From Candidatus Njordarchaeum guaymasense (GTDB lineage Archaea > Asgardarchaeota > Njordarchaeia > Njordarchaeales > Njordarchaeaceae), in the NCBI GenBank assembly GCA_030587605.1, contig JAUQYT010000101.1, forward strand, positions 1 to 10,368: 10,368 nucleotides of DNA. The letters are read 5' to 3'. A program made the translations under genes and the position numbers. Within the stretch, counting starts at the first letter, position 1. Each line of letters opens with the position of its first letter. The notes under the pieces were generated by a model. The model had not been told where the DNA came from, searched no databases, and worked only from the letters and a program-made list of their open reading frames with translations. This document shows, piece after piece, positions 1 to 6,701 of the stretch.

Positions 1-180
1 GCATTGAATATTACCGCGCGAAACCTTTAAACTGACTATTAAGGATTTGGTCATATTAAACTGTTCCTACCGATTCGAGAACGCGTGAAACACCAGACCA
101 AAAGGTAGTTGCCGGAGGAAGACAGCACCCGAAAGAGCGACGCAAATGATATGTATGGAAGCATCGAATAAGTACTGACA

Positions 181-972
181 GTGCATTGTGTCGCTTCGAG
201 GAAAATGGTCGTGTGGGCAATGGGAGTTGGACGAGTGGGGAAGGACGTCCTCAGAAAAACTATAACACATGGGAACATTCCGTATTTGTTTCAATGGAAT
301 CAATCAAACCACAAACTCCTTGCATCTAACCCTTCTCTACACGACTTCGCATCGTCACTGTGGGACTTCTTGGAACGCGTGTATGATGATAGGATTCCTC
401 ACCACTACTTCTCAAGCAGTGACTTCGCTAGAGCCTCCTCCATGAGGATGACAAACATCTCCAAGAGTAACGGGGTTAGCTTGGCGTACGGGCTGGCTAA
501 GGAAGGGTTAATGAAGCTCGAATCCTACAGCGAATTGCTCAAGCTCGTTAGAAAGGTGGTCTCATCTTCAACCAGCCATGGTAGCGTCCTATCATTCCTG
601 CTAAACTTTGATCCTTACATGGTTGCTTCAGAGGTTCCAGTCTACAGTGAAGAGTTGAAGGTAACCGGACACATTGATCTCGTGCGTCTAACACCCGATA
701 GGACAGTCCAAGTTCTCGACTTCAAACCAGGTCTTCGAGATGTCAGTCTGATCTTAGCTATACCACAAGTAGCGATGTATGGTGTTCTTTTGAACAGACT
801 TATACCTTCCACAGAAGACCGTGTCATATGCACACTCTTCAACGCTAGAGAATCGATTTCTTTCAAGCCTGATCTTCTACAGAGGCTGCGTTCCAATGGA
901 ACCCAACAAGTCATTGAAGAAAGGAAGAGAAGTCAGCAACCCTGCCAATCAACGCTTGACTCCATTCTCTAG
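181..972 (+). CDS. RecB/Cas4-like PD-(D/E)XK nuclease family protein
   Basis: Probable metal-dependent DNA exonuclease or endonuclease of the RecB/Cas4-like PD-(D/E)XK superfamily. Visible motifs in order are the Glu of SEVPV (E151), GHID (163-166, metal-binding Asp166), LDFKP (Asp180, Lys182: the D-x-K core) and QVAMYGVLL (Gln196, Tyr200: the QxxxY motif of RecB-type nucleases). There is no cysteine cluster, so the iron-sulfur site of typical Cas4 is absent. No cas gene or repeat array is nearby, and no helicase domain is attached. The first 130 residues show no domain that I recognise. The start is uncertain. GTG 181 opens the frame but has no ribosome site, while GTG 235 has GGAG eight bases upstream. 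The stop lies 14 bases from the convergent RimK-like gene. The fold is fairly sure; the substrate and role are unknown. Confidence 0.75.
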   Translation: MHCVASRKMVVWAMGVGRVGKDVLRKTITHGNIPYLFQWNQSNHKLLASNPSLHDFASSLWDFLERVYDDRIPHHYFSSSDFARASSMRMTNISKSNGVSLAYGLAKEGLMKLESYSELLKLVRKVVSSSTSHGSVLSFLLNFDPYMVASEVPVYSEELKVTGHIDLVRLTPDRTVQVLDFKPGLRDVSLILAIPQVAMYGVLLNRLIPSTEDRVICTLFNARESISFKPDLLQRLRSNGTQQVIEERKRSQQPCQSTLDSIL

Positions 973-986
973 TATCGGCTTGAAAC

Positions 987-1907
987 TTAGTTCTTCACAT
1001 TCATGATAACGTGTTCCATGATCCTGTCGGCGATGTCGAATGGTGTCACCATCTGCAGCCCGTGCCACGTTGGCGCAGCGTTGACCTCTGTGACCTTAGG
1101 CCCCATCTCGCTCTCAATGATGTCCACTCCGCTGTACTCCAAACCAAGCGATTTCGACGCCTGAATGGCTATCTCTTCAACTTCCTTGGACAATTTGCAC
1201 CTGATGGGTTTCCCTTGCTGAGCAACATTCGTTTTCCACGAACCAGGGGTCGCAACTCTATACATAGCTGAGACAACTTCGTCGCCAATTACGAAGGCTC
1301 TGATGTCGCGATCAGGTTTAGGAACGTACTCCTGAATGTAGAGGACTTGCCCAACCGAGTAGGCGGCTTTTAGTGCCCTATAAGCCACGTCGAAATCAGA
1401 CGTGCGAATGGAGCCTTCGCCTCGAGCACCGACGAGAGGCTTTATGACAACGTCACCTATGCTTCTCACGGCATTCAAGGCTCGCCTGAAGCGCTCTGTG
1501 ACCACGGTCTTTGGCACGGGGATGCCATTTTTCTCCAAGTAGAATAACGTTGCGTACTTGTCTCTCGCGCGTCGGAAAGCGTAAGCGGGATTCACCACGA
1601 AAATCCCAGACTTCTCCATGTGCTCCAATAGAGAAACTCTGTAAGTTATTTGGTCAAGAGTCCCGTAGGAGAGAGTCCTGACCATTGCCGCACTCAAATC
1701 GTCCAGGCTTCTACCTCTATAACTGAACTTCATAACGTCGTGTTCCTGCTGGTTCCCGCCGCTGTAATTGCGTTCTTCTCCAACTGTGGTAGTAACGTGA
1801 CGGAGGGAGAAAAGCACAGCGGTGTGACCAAGCCTCCCGATACTCTTGGTAAGCATCCTTGTCGGCCAGATGCTAGTTAGACGTCCGTAGATAACACCTA
1901 TCTTCAA
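987..1907 (-). CDS. RimK-like ATP-grasp ligase (alpha-L-glutamate ligase family)
   Basis: ATP-grasp enzyme that probably joins an amino acid, typically glutamate, to a carboxylate acceptor with ATP hydrolysis. The 306 residues match the RimK/MptN/CofF/LysX size range. The N-terminal pre-ATP-grasp part begins MKIGVIYGR. The ATP-grasp core carries VIKPLVGARGEG (154-165, Lys156 and the glycine-rich loop), IQEYV (191-195), the DIRAFVIGDE strand (201-210), GVDII (260-264) and TEVNAAPTWHG (273-283, Mg-binding Glu and Asn). Archaeal relatives glutamylate tetrahydromethanopterin or coenzyme F420, or act on lysine-biosynthesis carrier protein. No partner gene here tells these apart. The start is TTG 1907, strongly supported by GGAGGA at 1915-1920, seven bases upstream. 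It follows the NTPase gene by 147 bases and could be in its operon or have its own promoter. Confidence 0.88.
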   Translation of the reverse strand: MKIGVIYGRLTSIWPTRMLTKSIGRLGHTAVLFSLRHVTTTVGEERNYSGGNQQEHDVMKFSYRGRSLDDLSAAMVRTLSYGTLDQITYRVSLLEHMEKSGIFVVNPAYAFRRARDKYATLFYLEKNGIPVPKTVVTERFRRALNAVRSIGDVVIKPLVGARGEGSIRTSDFDVAYRALKAAYSVGQVLYIQEYVPKPDRDIRAFVIGDEVVSAMYRVATPGSWKTNVAQQGKPIRCKLSKEVEEIAIQASKSLGLEYSGVDIIESEMGPKVTEVNAAPTWHGLQMVTPFDIADRIMEHVIMNVKN

Positions 1908-1914
1908 CTAAGGT

Positions 1915-1920
1915 TCCTCC
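1915..1920 (-). promoter_or_regulatory. Shine-Dalgarno site for the RimK-like gene
   Basis: Reading the minus strand, GGAGGA sits seven bases before TTG 1907. This near-ideal site and spacing decide the TTG start, which would otherwise be doubtful. Confidence 0.75.
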
Positions 1921-2054
1921 AATTATCTTGGCCAATGAATAGCTATGACACGACACCAATTTCCCAAATCAGCTGCATGACAGTCCTCAGGAGAACGAGA
2001 AGAGAGAACAATGTGGTAGGATTTCACGTTTGGTTCTTCATGCGCATATCTGGT

Positions 2055-2591
2055 TCAGAAGAGCATTTCCTTGATCTCATTGTACATTTTATCCCAGTTA
2101 GATCGGGTCAAAGTCACTAATTTGACGCCTGGCATCGACCTTATTCTTGTGGCAAAGGGATGTGTTAGTCTTTCACCAATAGTGCCCAGCAAAGGCTTGC
2201 TTGAGAATAGCGCCTTTTCAACAGCTTCCTGAAACTCGTTCGAGTAGAGCTCCATCTTCCCAATTTCATCTATGATTATGATATCTCCCTTACTGAGAGC
2301 TCTGTGCAGAGCATTAACCCCAATATCCTTGATGACATCTAGGTTGACTCCGTATCTCCCAACCCTGACTTCAGAGCCGAGACCCACGTCAGCCATTAAC
2401 CCCTTTTCTCCAGTAATCAGATCAATAATGTAGAAACCGGTTCTCTCGCCGCTAGTACGTATCTCGGGAGTCAGGAGGCCACCGATGGTCGCGCCGAGTG
2501 CCTTCAGATCATCAACAATCTTCTGAATTAAGCGAGTTTTTCCTGAACCAGGTGGACCTGTTAGCAATATGTTGACCTTGTTGAAATCCAT
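2055..2591 (-). CDS. THEP1-like nucleoside-triphosphatase (P-loop kinase-like)
   Basis: P-loop NTPase of the THEP1 (NTPase_1) family, small cytosolic enzymes that hydrolyse ATP/GTP or act as nucleotide kinases; the physiological role is poorly known. Counting from the ATG, Walker A is GPPGSGKT (12-19) and Walker B is IIIIDEIGKMEL (104-115), the hallmark of this family. A GGLLTPEIR segment (37-45) and GERTGFYIIDL (48-58) also fit THEP1. The length of 178 residues is normal for the family. The open frame extends to a TTG at 2612, but I prefer ATG 2591 because GGAG lies nine bases before it and the P-loop strand begins shortly after. It lies between a nuclease and a RimK-like ligase on the same strand. 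It is 81 bases downstream of the nuclease gene. Confidence 0.88.
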   Translation of the reverse strand: MDFNKVNILLTGPPGSGKTRLIQKIVDDLKALGATIGGLLTPEIRTSGERTGFYIIDLITGEKGLMADVGLGSEVRVGRYGVNLDVIKDIGVNALHRALSKGDIIIIDEIGKMELYSNEFQEAVEKALFSSKPLLGTIGERLTHPFATRIRSMPGVKLVTLTRSNWDKMYNEIKEMLF

Positions 2592-2672
2592 GTGGGTCAG
2601 CTCCGCGCACAAATCTGATGAAGATCACTCTCGGCATCGTAGGGGCAACGCTTCTCTAACAGCTTCAAAATG

Positions 2673-3518
2673 CTACTCGCTGAATTTAAGCCCTTTGCCT
2701 CTCTGTCCGCCATGACGGCTGCGTGTTGTTCCGGTTTCTAAAGTTAGCCTTTTTTGCTTTGACGGTTTAACTGCAATGTGAGTTATATTATCGATGTTTG
2801 AAGTGATTTCCTGCAGGAATTGGTTCAGCTTGAAGACCGGGACTATTGGGACGCCTTCAATTACTGTAATGTTTTCTGGGAAAAGCGTTACCATAATTGG
2901 TGTTATTGTAGCTTGGTCCCATTCTAGTATCTGGGGGATTTTTCTGACAAGTGTTGGGACGCTTTTAGCGAAAGCGCCTACTCTTTCAAGATGTTTGTCA
3001 ACCGCAGCATTTAGCCCTTTGACACGTCCTGCGTAGTGCTTGCAGTCCGCAACTAAAATCAGAGAATTCATCGTAGCTACAACATCACACTCGTATCTTC
3101 TTCCTTTAGGTGACTTAAACCAAAATCCTTGATAACAAGAGTACTCGTTTCCTTCAAGCACTTTCAAGCAGAAAGATTCGAATTCCTTCCATGATAACGC
3201 ACTAGCAGAGTCTTCAACCGTTGCACCATATCTAACCGCTGCGATCGCGAGCTTTAGCCGGTCTTCTCCGATGGGCGCCGCTACCATCATGCCATTGTCG
3301 GTTCTACTGATGAGCTCGCTTTCCTCCAATCGTTGAATCATCTTGAGAAGGATCTCCTCTGAAAAAGCTACCTCCCGTGAGAGGGCGTGGATACTGATTG
3401 ATGCTTCCTCGGTTTTCAGTAATTTCATTATGACCGACAGTTCCGGGCTCTTCATACTGCCAAAAATCTTGGATCGACCTTGTTGATTGTTGTCATTTAA
3501 GTCCGACAAGCTCTCCAC
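2673..3518 (-). CDS. Winged-helix plus PD-(D/E)XK (Mrr/Hjc-like) nuclease-fold protein
   Basis: Two-domain predicted DNA-binding nuclease. Residues about 25-75 form a winged helix (MKLLKTEEASISIHALSREV, then ILLKMIQRLEESELISR). Residues about 108-235 form a restriction-endonuclease-like fold. Its catalytic pattern is Glu114 in KEFESF, Asp145 in YECDVV and Asp158-x-Lys160 in VADCKHY, as in Mrr-like, NERD and Hjc-type nucleases. The C-terminal 30 residues are basic and probably disordered (KPSKQKR, TTRSRHGGQRGKG). The start is GTG 3518. An AGGAG abuts this codon, so the site is not ideally spaced and TTG 3509 is an alternative. It is first in a minus-strand series with the THEP1-like and RimK-like genes, and is divergent from a winged-helix gene. 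No methyltransferase is adjacent, so I do not call it a restriction enzyme. The role is unknown; a repair or DNA-quality function is an inference. Confidence 0.75.
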   Translation of the reverse strand: MESLSDLNDNNQQGRSKIFGSMKSPELSVIMKLLKTEEASISIHALSREVAFSEEILLKMIQRLEESELISRTDNGMMVAAPIGEDRLKLAIAAVRYGATVEDSASALSWKEFESFCLKVLEGNEYSCYQGFWFKSPKGRRYECDVVATMNSLILVADCKHYAGRVKGLNAAVDKHLERVGAFAKSVPTLVRKIPQILEWDQATITPIMVTLFPENITVIEGVPIVPVFKLNQFLQEITSNIDNITHIAVKPSKQKRLTLETGTTRSRHGGQRGKGLKFSE

Positions 3519-3610
3519 TCCTGTCGTTTACCTGAGTCAGGGACTACTATCGCCAAGTTACCAGCCAAGGTCCACGCGGCAGAATGCAGGTAAATAAAGT
3601 TGACCAAATG

Positions 3611-3621
3611 CTTAAATATAA
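3611..3621 (+). promoter_or_regulatory. Archaeal TATA box for the winged-helix gene
   Basis: CTTAAATATAA is a good archaeal TATA element. A start of transcription about 25 bases downstream (near 3642) would leave a leader of roughly 15 bases before ATG 3659. No ribosome site precedes the ATG, as is common for short-leader archaeal messages. Confidence 0.6.
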
Positions 3622-3658
3622 CTCTCTACCGTGTCTCTCCTAGTGGCTTAAACTAGCC

Positions 3659-4234
3659 ATGCTGAGGGTGAAAAACAGGCAGGTAGGTGTAGGAGCTAAA
3701 TGCCAGGTGATTGTGTTTTCAAAGGTGAGAAGATGGCTCGACGGGGTGACCAACAAATTACAAGAGGTAATTGCACCCTCAAGCAGCAACTCGACCGCTG
3801 ATGACGGCGTTCCCAGTGTTGTCCTAGATGTCAAGAGTTACACCGCGACGAGTCCGACTTGTTCTCCTTTGCAGTCCTTGTCCTTGAGCGCGCTAGACAG
3901 CGGATTAGGTGAGCATCTGCTTGAAATGGCTCAGTCGGTTCTTAGTGAGAGGCAAAAGTTTCTCCTTGTCTCCGCGTCTGAGGAACTAAGATACGATTCT
4001 ATGACATTGACAAGACTATGCGAGAGACTATCACATGGACTGAGAATGAGCTACTCGACAGTTAAGTGGAACATAAAACGGCTGAGGGTCTTGAAGCTGC
4101 TATATGGGGGAACGGAAAACTCAAAGGGAGCACTTGCTCAGCTGACACCTCTTGGGCATCTAATCGCGTCAATGCTTACGCTAAACGGGAACGGTTCGCA
4201 GAACCACATCGTCAAGGAGGCAGCGTTAACTTGA
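3659..4234 (+). CDS. Winged-helix DNA-binding protein (hypothetical regulator)
   Basis: I do not recognise a named family. The C-terminal half (about 95-172) reads as a winged helix-turn-helix. LSERQKFLLVSAS is helix 1, MTLTRLCERLS (115-125) helix 2, SYSTVKWNIKRLRVLKLL (131-148) the recognition helix, and the LAQLTPLGHLIASML segment the wing and closing helix. This pattern is typical of small archaeal transcription regulators. The first 90 residues begin with a basic stretch and then become a Ser/Thr/Ala/Pro-rich linker (40-80) that is probably disordered. A TATA box lies 40-48 bases upstream of the ATG. It is divergent from the winged-helix nuclease gene across 140 bases, so it could act on that shared region, but this is only an inference. 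The N-terminus is the least certain part of the model. Confidence 0.7.
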   Translation: MLRVKNRQVGVGAKCQVIVFSKVRRWLDGVTNKLQEVIAPSSSNSTADDGVPSVVLDVKSYTATSPTCSPLQSLSLSALDSGLGEHLLEMAQSVLSERQKFLLVSASEELRYDSMTLTRLCERLSHGLRMSYSTVKWNIKRLRVLKLLYGGTENSKGALAQLTPLGHLIASMLTLNGNGSQNHIVKEAALT

Positions 4235-4411
4235 AAGTGGACAAGAAAACCTTGCGCACAGTACGTAATAACAAGCTCAATGGCGACAGATAGCGCGTAA
4301 TGACTTTTTCGCATCAAAGTGGAGCGAACAACGAAGGTCAGCATTGCTGCTTGGAGTATGCCAAGATCCCCAGAAGAAGCTTAGGCGCGGTACCATTAGC
4401 GCACTAGACAA

Positions 4412-4445
4412 GGGAAGAAGCAAGCGCTCTTCCTCACTATTTTTT
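4412..4445 (+). terminator. Possible hairpin plus T-tract terminator
   Basis: GGGAAGA (4412-4418) pairs with TCTTCCT (4428-4434, one G-U pair). It is followed five bases later by six T residues at 4440-4445. It lies about 180 bases after the winged-helix gene. Archaeal termination depends mainly on T-tracts, so the T-run is the more meaningful part and the hairpin may be chance. Confidence 0.35.
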
Positions 4446-4593
4446 GTGACGGTTGCTAGAATCATGGTCTTGTCTCTCTGAAACCATTTCCCCACGACGA
4501 AGGAACTTCCGATTCGACCCACAGTCAGTGGAGGCACCATTTTGTGATGAATCATTACTGCAGGTTGCAGGAGACGTTTCCGACAGCGAACTT

Positions 4594-4602
4594 CTTATTA
4601 AC
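4594..4602 (+). promoter_or_regulatory. Weak TATA-like element before the AN1/M50 gene
   Basis: CTTATTAAC is TATA-like. With the usual spacing of about 25 bases, transcription would begin near 4625, giving a very short leader before TTG 4634. No ribosome site is visible, which fits a nearly leaderless message. The match is loose. Confidence 0.35.
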
Positions 4603-4633
4603 TTCACGCCTCTATTAGTCCCGTATCAAAACA

Positions 4634-5539
4634 TTGACGCCAGGTGAATTCAGGTTGGCGACGTGTGCTGAGTGCGGCGAATCGGTGTCATTACCCTACC
4701 TGTGTAGACGATGTAACAAGTACTACTGTGCGAAACATAGACTCCCAGAGTCGCATAATTGCATCGGTTTACATGAAGCTAAAGAGGAGAAGATTCCTAA
4801 GAGAATGGATGATACTCTTGCACCTGTTCAGCCTCCCAGAGAATCCGGTAGGCTCAATATGCGCAAAGATGTTGATGAAACAGAAGTTCATAATGAGTCT
4901 ACCTATTATCAATTCACATACGGTCAGCCATACGAAGTGAAGAGGGGCAGGACACCTTTCTCAAGGGTTGAAGTTAAACACCTTTTGGCTGCCACATGTC
5001 TTCTCATACTTTTCAGTCTTTCATTAGGAATCTCATTTTTCCCGTTGGTAGTCCTCCCGAGTTTCACCTTCGCTTCATTCATTGTTCTAACCATAATTCT
5101 GTTTCTGAGTTTTCTCCCACATGAACTCATGCACAAAGTAGTGGCCCAGAAATACGGTCTTCTTGCGGAGTTCAGAATAATACCATCCTACGCTATGCTG
5201 ACTATCCTGACCTGTGTATTGCCAGTTTTCAAAATATTCGCACCTGGAGCCGTGATGATAGCAGGCGGGGCACAGCCTCAAGCTTATGGAAAAACAGCGG
5301 CGGCTGGACCAGCAACCAACATCGCAATAGGTGCCACCATGGTCGGCCTGCTCTTTCTGTTTCCCGATTTCGCGGATTTCTTGCTGCTAGGAGTATATCT
5401 AAGCGGGTGGCTAGCTCTCTTCAACATGATCCCCATTGCACCATTAGACGGTCAGAAGATTCTCCATTGGAACAAAACAGCGTTCTCAATCCTGCTAGTT
5501 GCTTCGATCGCCTTGTTTGCATTCGTATTCTTTCCCTAA
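4634..5539 (+). CDS. AN1-type zinc finger fused to site-2-protease-like (M50) membrane metalloprotease
   Basis: Predicted membrane metalloprotease with a cytosolic zinc finger. Residues 11-43 carry a complete AN1 pattern of eight ligands: Cys11, Cys14, Cys24, Cys27, Cys32, His35, His41 and Cys43, including the typical HRLPESHNC. A charged linker (about 45-112) follows. Hydrophobic segments then lie near 116-133, 138-160, 185-210, 226-244, 246-268 and 282-300. The M50 zinc site is HELMH (163-167). The second motif is NMIPIAPLDG (264-273), whose Asp272 should be the third zinc ligand. Both are intact, so an active protease is likely. AAGPATNIAIG (223-233) is the conserved segment between them. 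M50 enzymes cut within membranes, often releasing anchored regulators; the substrate here is unknown. The start TTG 4634 is the only one between the upstream in-frame stop and the first Cys besides TTG 4655. Confidence 0.88.
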   Translation: MTPGEFRLATCAECGESVSLPYLCRRCNKYYCAKHRLPESHNCIGLHEAKEEKIPKRMDDTLAPVQPPRESGRLNMRKDVDETEVHNESTYYQFTYGQPYEVKRGRTPFSRVEVKHLLAATCLLILFSLSLGISFFPLVVLPSFTFASFIVLTIILFLSFLPHELMHKVVAQKYGLLAEFRIIPSYAMLTILTCVLPVFKIFAPGAVMIAGGAQPQAYGKTAAAGPATNIAIGATMVGLLFLFPDFADFLLLGVYLSGWLALFNMIPIAPLDGQKILHWNKTAFSILLVASIALFAFVFFP

Positions 5540-5608
5540 GCGCTCGGAAGATGATTGGTTTACGAAGACCAAGGACATTGTGTATCTGAACCTAATTATC
5601 AAGGCGGG

Positions 5609-5615
5609 ATATTTT
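5609..5615 (+). promoter_or_regulatory. Possible TATA element before the beta-lactamase-fold gene
   Basis: ATATTTT is centred about 27 bases before ATG 5639, which would make that start leaderless. It competes with the alternative start at TTG 5684, so its meaning depends on which start is used. Confidence 0.35.
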
Positions 5616-5638
5616 CCACAATGATCCATCAGAATTAA

Positions 5639-6643
5639 ATGGCTGTTAATCAACTAACTGTGATTATAAAGGAGGGACGTATTTTGACCTATGAGGAGAT
5701 CAGTGCGGGTCTGATTAGAGTTCACGGTAGACAGGATGAAAACGGCATGTCAAACTCAAGCTTCATAATATTGGATGAGAAAGTAGCCGTAATCGATACT
5801 GGGGCAAAAGGCGAGCTGTGGAAAGAAGTCATCGACGTGATCAAGAAGCACGGAAAGAACCCTAAGCAGCATTTGAAGCACATACTATTAACTCACGAAC
5901 ACCCCGACCACTTTGGCTCCGCGGCGGAACTCAAGAATTCAAGCGGAGGAGAAATTTCAGCCCATAGCGCTAGCGCCGAAACTATGAGGGATCCAAGTCT
6001 ACTTGTTACGAAGCATTTCGACGTCTCTGAGGGGTCTAGCGGACTTACACGCAAGCTTAAAGCAGCATTTGGCAAAGTCACCGCAGTCAACCCTGATTCG
6101 ATTCTCGTTGGTGGGGAGAAAATTGAGTTGGGTCTTTCTACCTTGACAGCCATCCATACAGGAAGTCACTGCGGCGGACACACGATGTTCTATGATGACC
6201 ACAGGAGAGCCCTATTCGCGGGTGACGAGATTGTTGAATCCCCTTCAAACCCATGCAAGTATATAATTGATTTGACTGGTAGCGCTGAGAGAAGGGAGCT
6301 TGTTCTCAACAGATTGTTAGGTTTAAAGATTGATCTCCTTGCCCCATCTCATGACTCTCCCTCAGTTAGTGGAAGCGTGAAGGAGCAGATCAACCGGGCC
6401 ATCGATGCCAATGGCGTCTGGAAAAAGGAAGTTTATGACACAGTTAACCGTCTCGGGGAAGCAACAACGGATGAGATCGCCAGCAGCGTCGAAGACGCCC
6501 TTGGCTTGGATTGGGCAGGTGACTTTAAACCAGTAGCCTCGACTCTCACAACAGCAGCGTATCTCAGGGCGCTATCTGCCAAACGACAAGTAGCAGAATC
6601 TGACAACAAGAAAAGCGGAAGACCGTCATGGGTCATACGCTGA
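5639..6643 (+). CDS. Metallo-beta-lactamase-fold hydrolase with C-terminal winged helix
   Basis: Binuclear-metal hydrolase of the MBL superfamily. Metal ligands are in THEHPDH (85-91: His86, His88, Asp90, His91), His177 in HTGSHCGGH, Asp196 in LFAGDE and His238 in APSHDSP, a complete set. After about residue 250 there is a helical C-terminal domain (VYDTVNRLGEATTDEIASSV) that resembles the winged helix of LACTB2-like proteins. Human LACTB2 is an RNase, while other relatives are thioesterases or glyoxalases, so the substrate is open. The basic tail (KKSGRPS) is unusual. Two starts compete. ATG 5639 has a TATA-like element at leaderless distance. TTG 5684 (residue 16) has GGAGGG at 5671-5676, seven bases upstream. 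The conserved fold begins after both. The primase-like gene follows after 58 bases with no clear promoter between, which suggests co-transcription. Confidence 0.87.
   Translation: MAVNQLTVIIKEGRILTYEEISAGLIRVHGRQDENGMSNSSFIILDEKVAVIDTGAKGELWKEVIDVIKKHGKNPKQHLKHILLTHEHPDHFGSAAELKNSSGGEISAHSASAETMRDPSLLVTKHFDVSEGSSGLTRKLKAAFGKVTAVNPDSILVGGEKIELGLSTLTAIHTGSHCGGHTMFYDDHRRALFAGDEIVESPSNPCKYIIDLTGSAERRELVLNRLLGLKIDLLAPSHDSPSVSGSVKEQINRAIDANGVWKKEVYDTVNRLGEATTDEIASSVEDALGLDWAGDFKPVASTLTTAAYLRALSAKRQVAESDNKKSGRPSWVIR
5671..5676 (+). promoter_or_regulatory. Strong internal Shine-Dalgarno site (alternative TTG 5684 start)
   Basis: GGAGGG is followed seven bases later by an in-frame TTG at residue 16 of the longer beta-lactamase-fold reading. 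It argues for a protein 15 residues shorter than the ATG 5639 model. Confidence 0.5.
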
Positions 6644-6701
6644 AAAGTCTAGGACAGCAATTTGTCACCGGATCTCTAGCGCATCAGTTACCCCGCCATG
6701 A

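Larger units (their letters stand above)
4235..4633. other. Long intergenic region without a supported gene
   Basis: About 400 bases. I find no coding region that I trust on either strand; the short open frames lack ribosome sites, promoters and recognisable domains. It holds a possible terminator (4412-4445) for the winged-helix gene, and a weak TATA-like stretch near 4594-4602 that could serve the AN1/M50 gene. The rest is unexplained. Confidence 0.5.

Noticed and set aside
1..180. Possible tail of an upstream gene or a decayed gene
   Set aside because: Ten open codons end at a TGA at 33-35 and other short frames exist, but all are too short and without motifs to support a gene.
642..914. 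Minus-strand frame opposite the RecB-like nuclease
   Set aside because: A shadow of the nuclease gene, whose catalytic motifs lie in the plus-strand frame over the same bases.
181..4234. A defence island made of two nucleases, an NTPase and a winged-helix protein
   Set aside because: The genes lie in opposite orientations and separate units with a coenzyme-type ligase among them; no methyltransferase, helicase, toxin, CRISPR or mobile-element mark is present.
4277..4555. 92-residue minus-strand frame in the 4235-4633 gap
   Set aside because: No ribosome site, promoter or family motif; it crosses the hairpin/T-tract and reads like non-coding sequence.
5555..5572. Seven-bp hairpin with ACGA loop just after the AN1/M50 gene
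   Set aside because: It is short, contains a G-U pair, and is not followed by a T-tract, so it is too weak to call a terminator.
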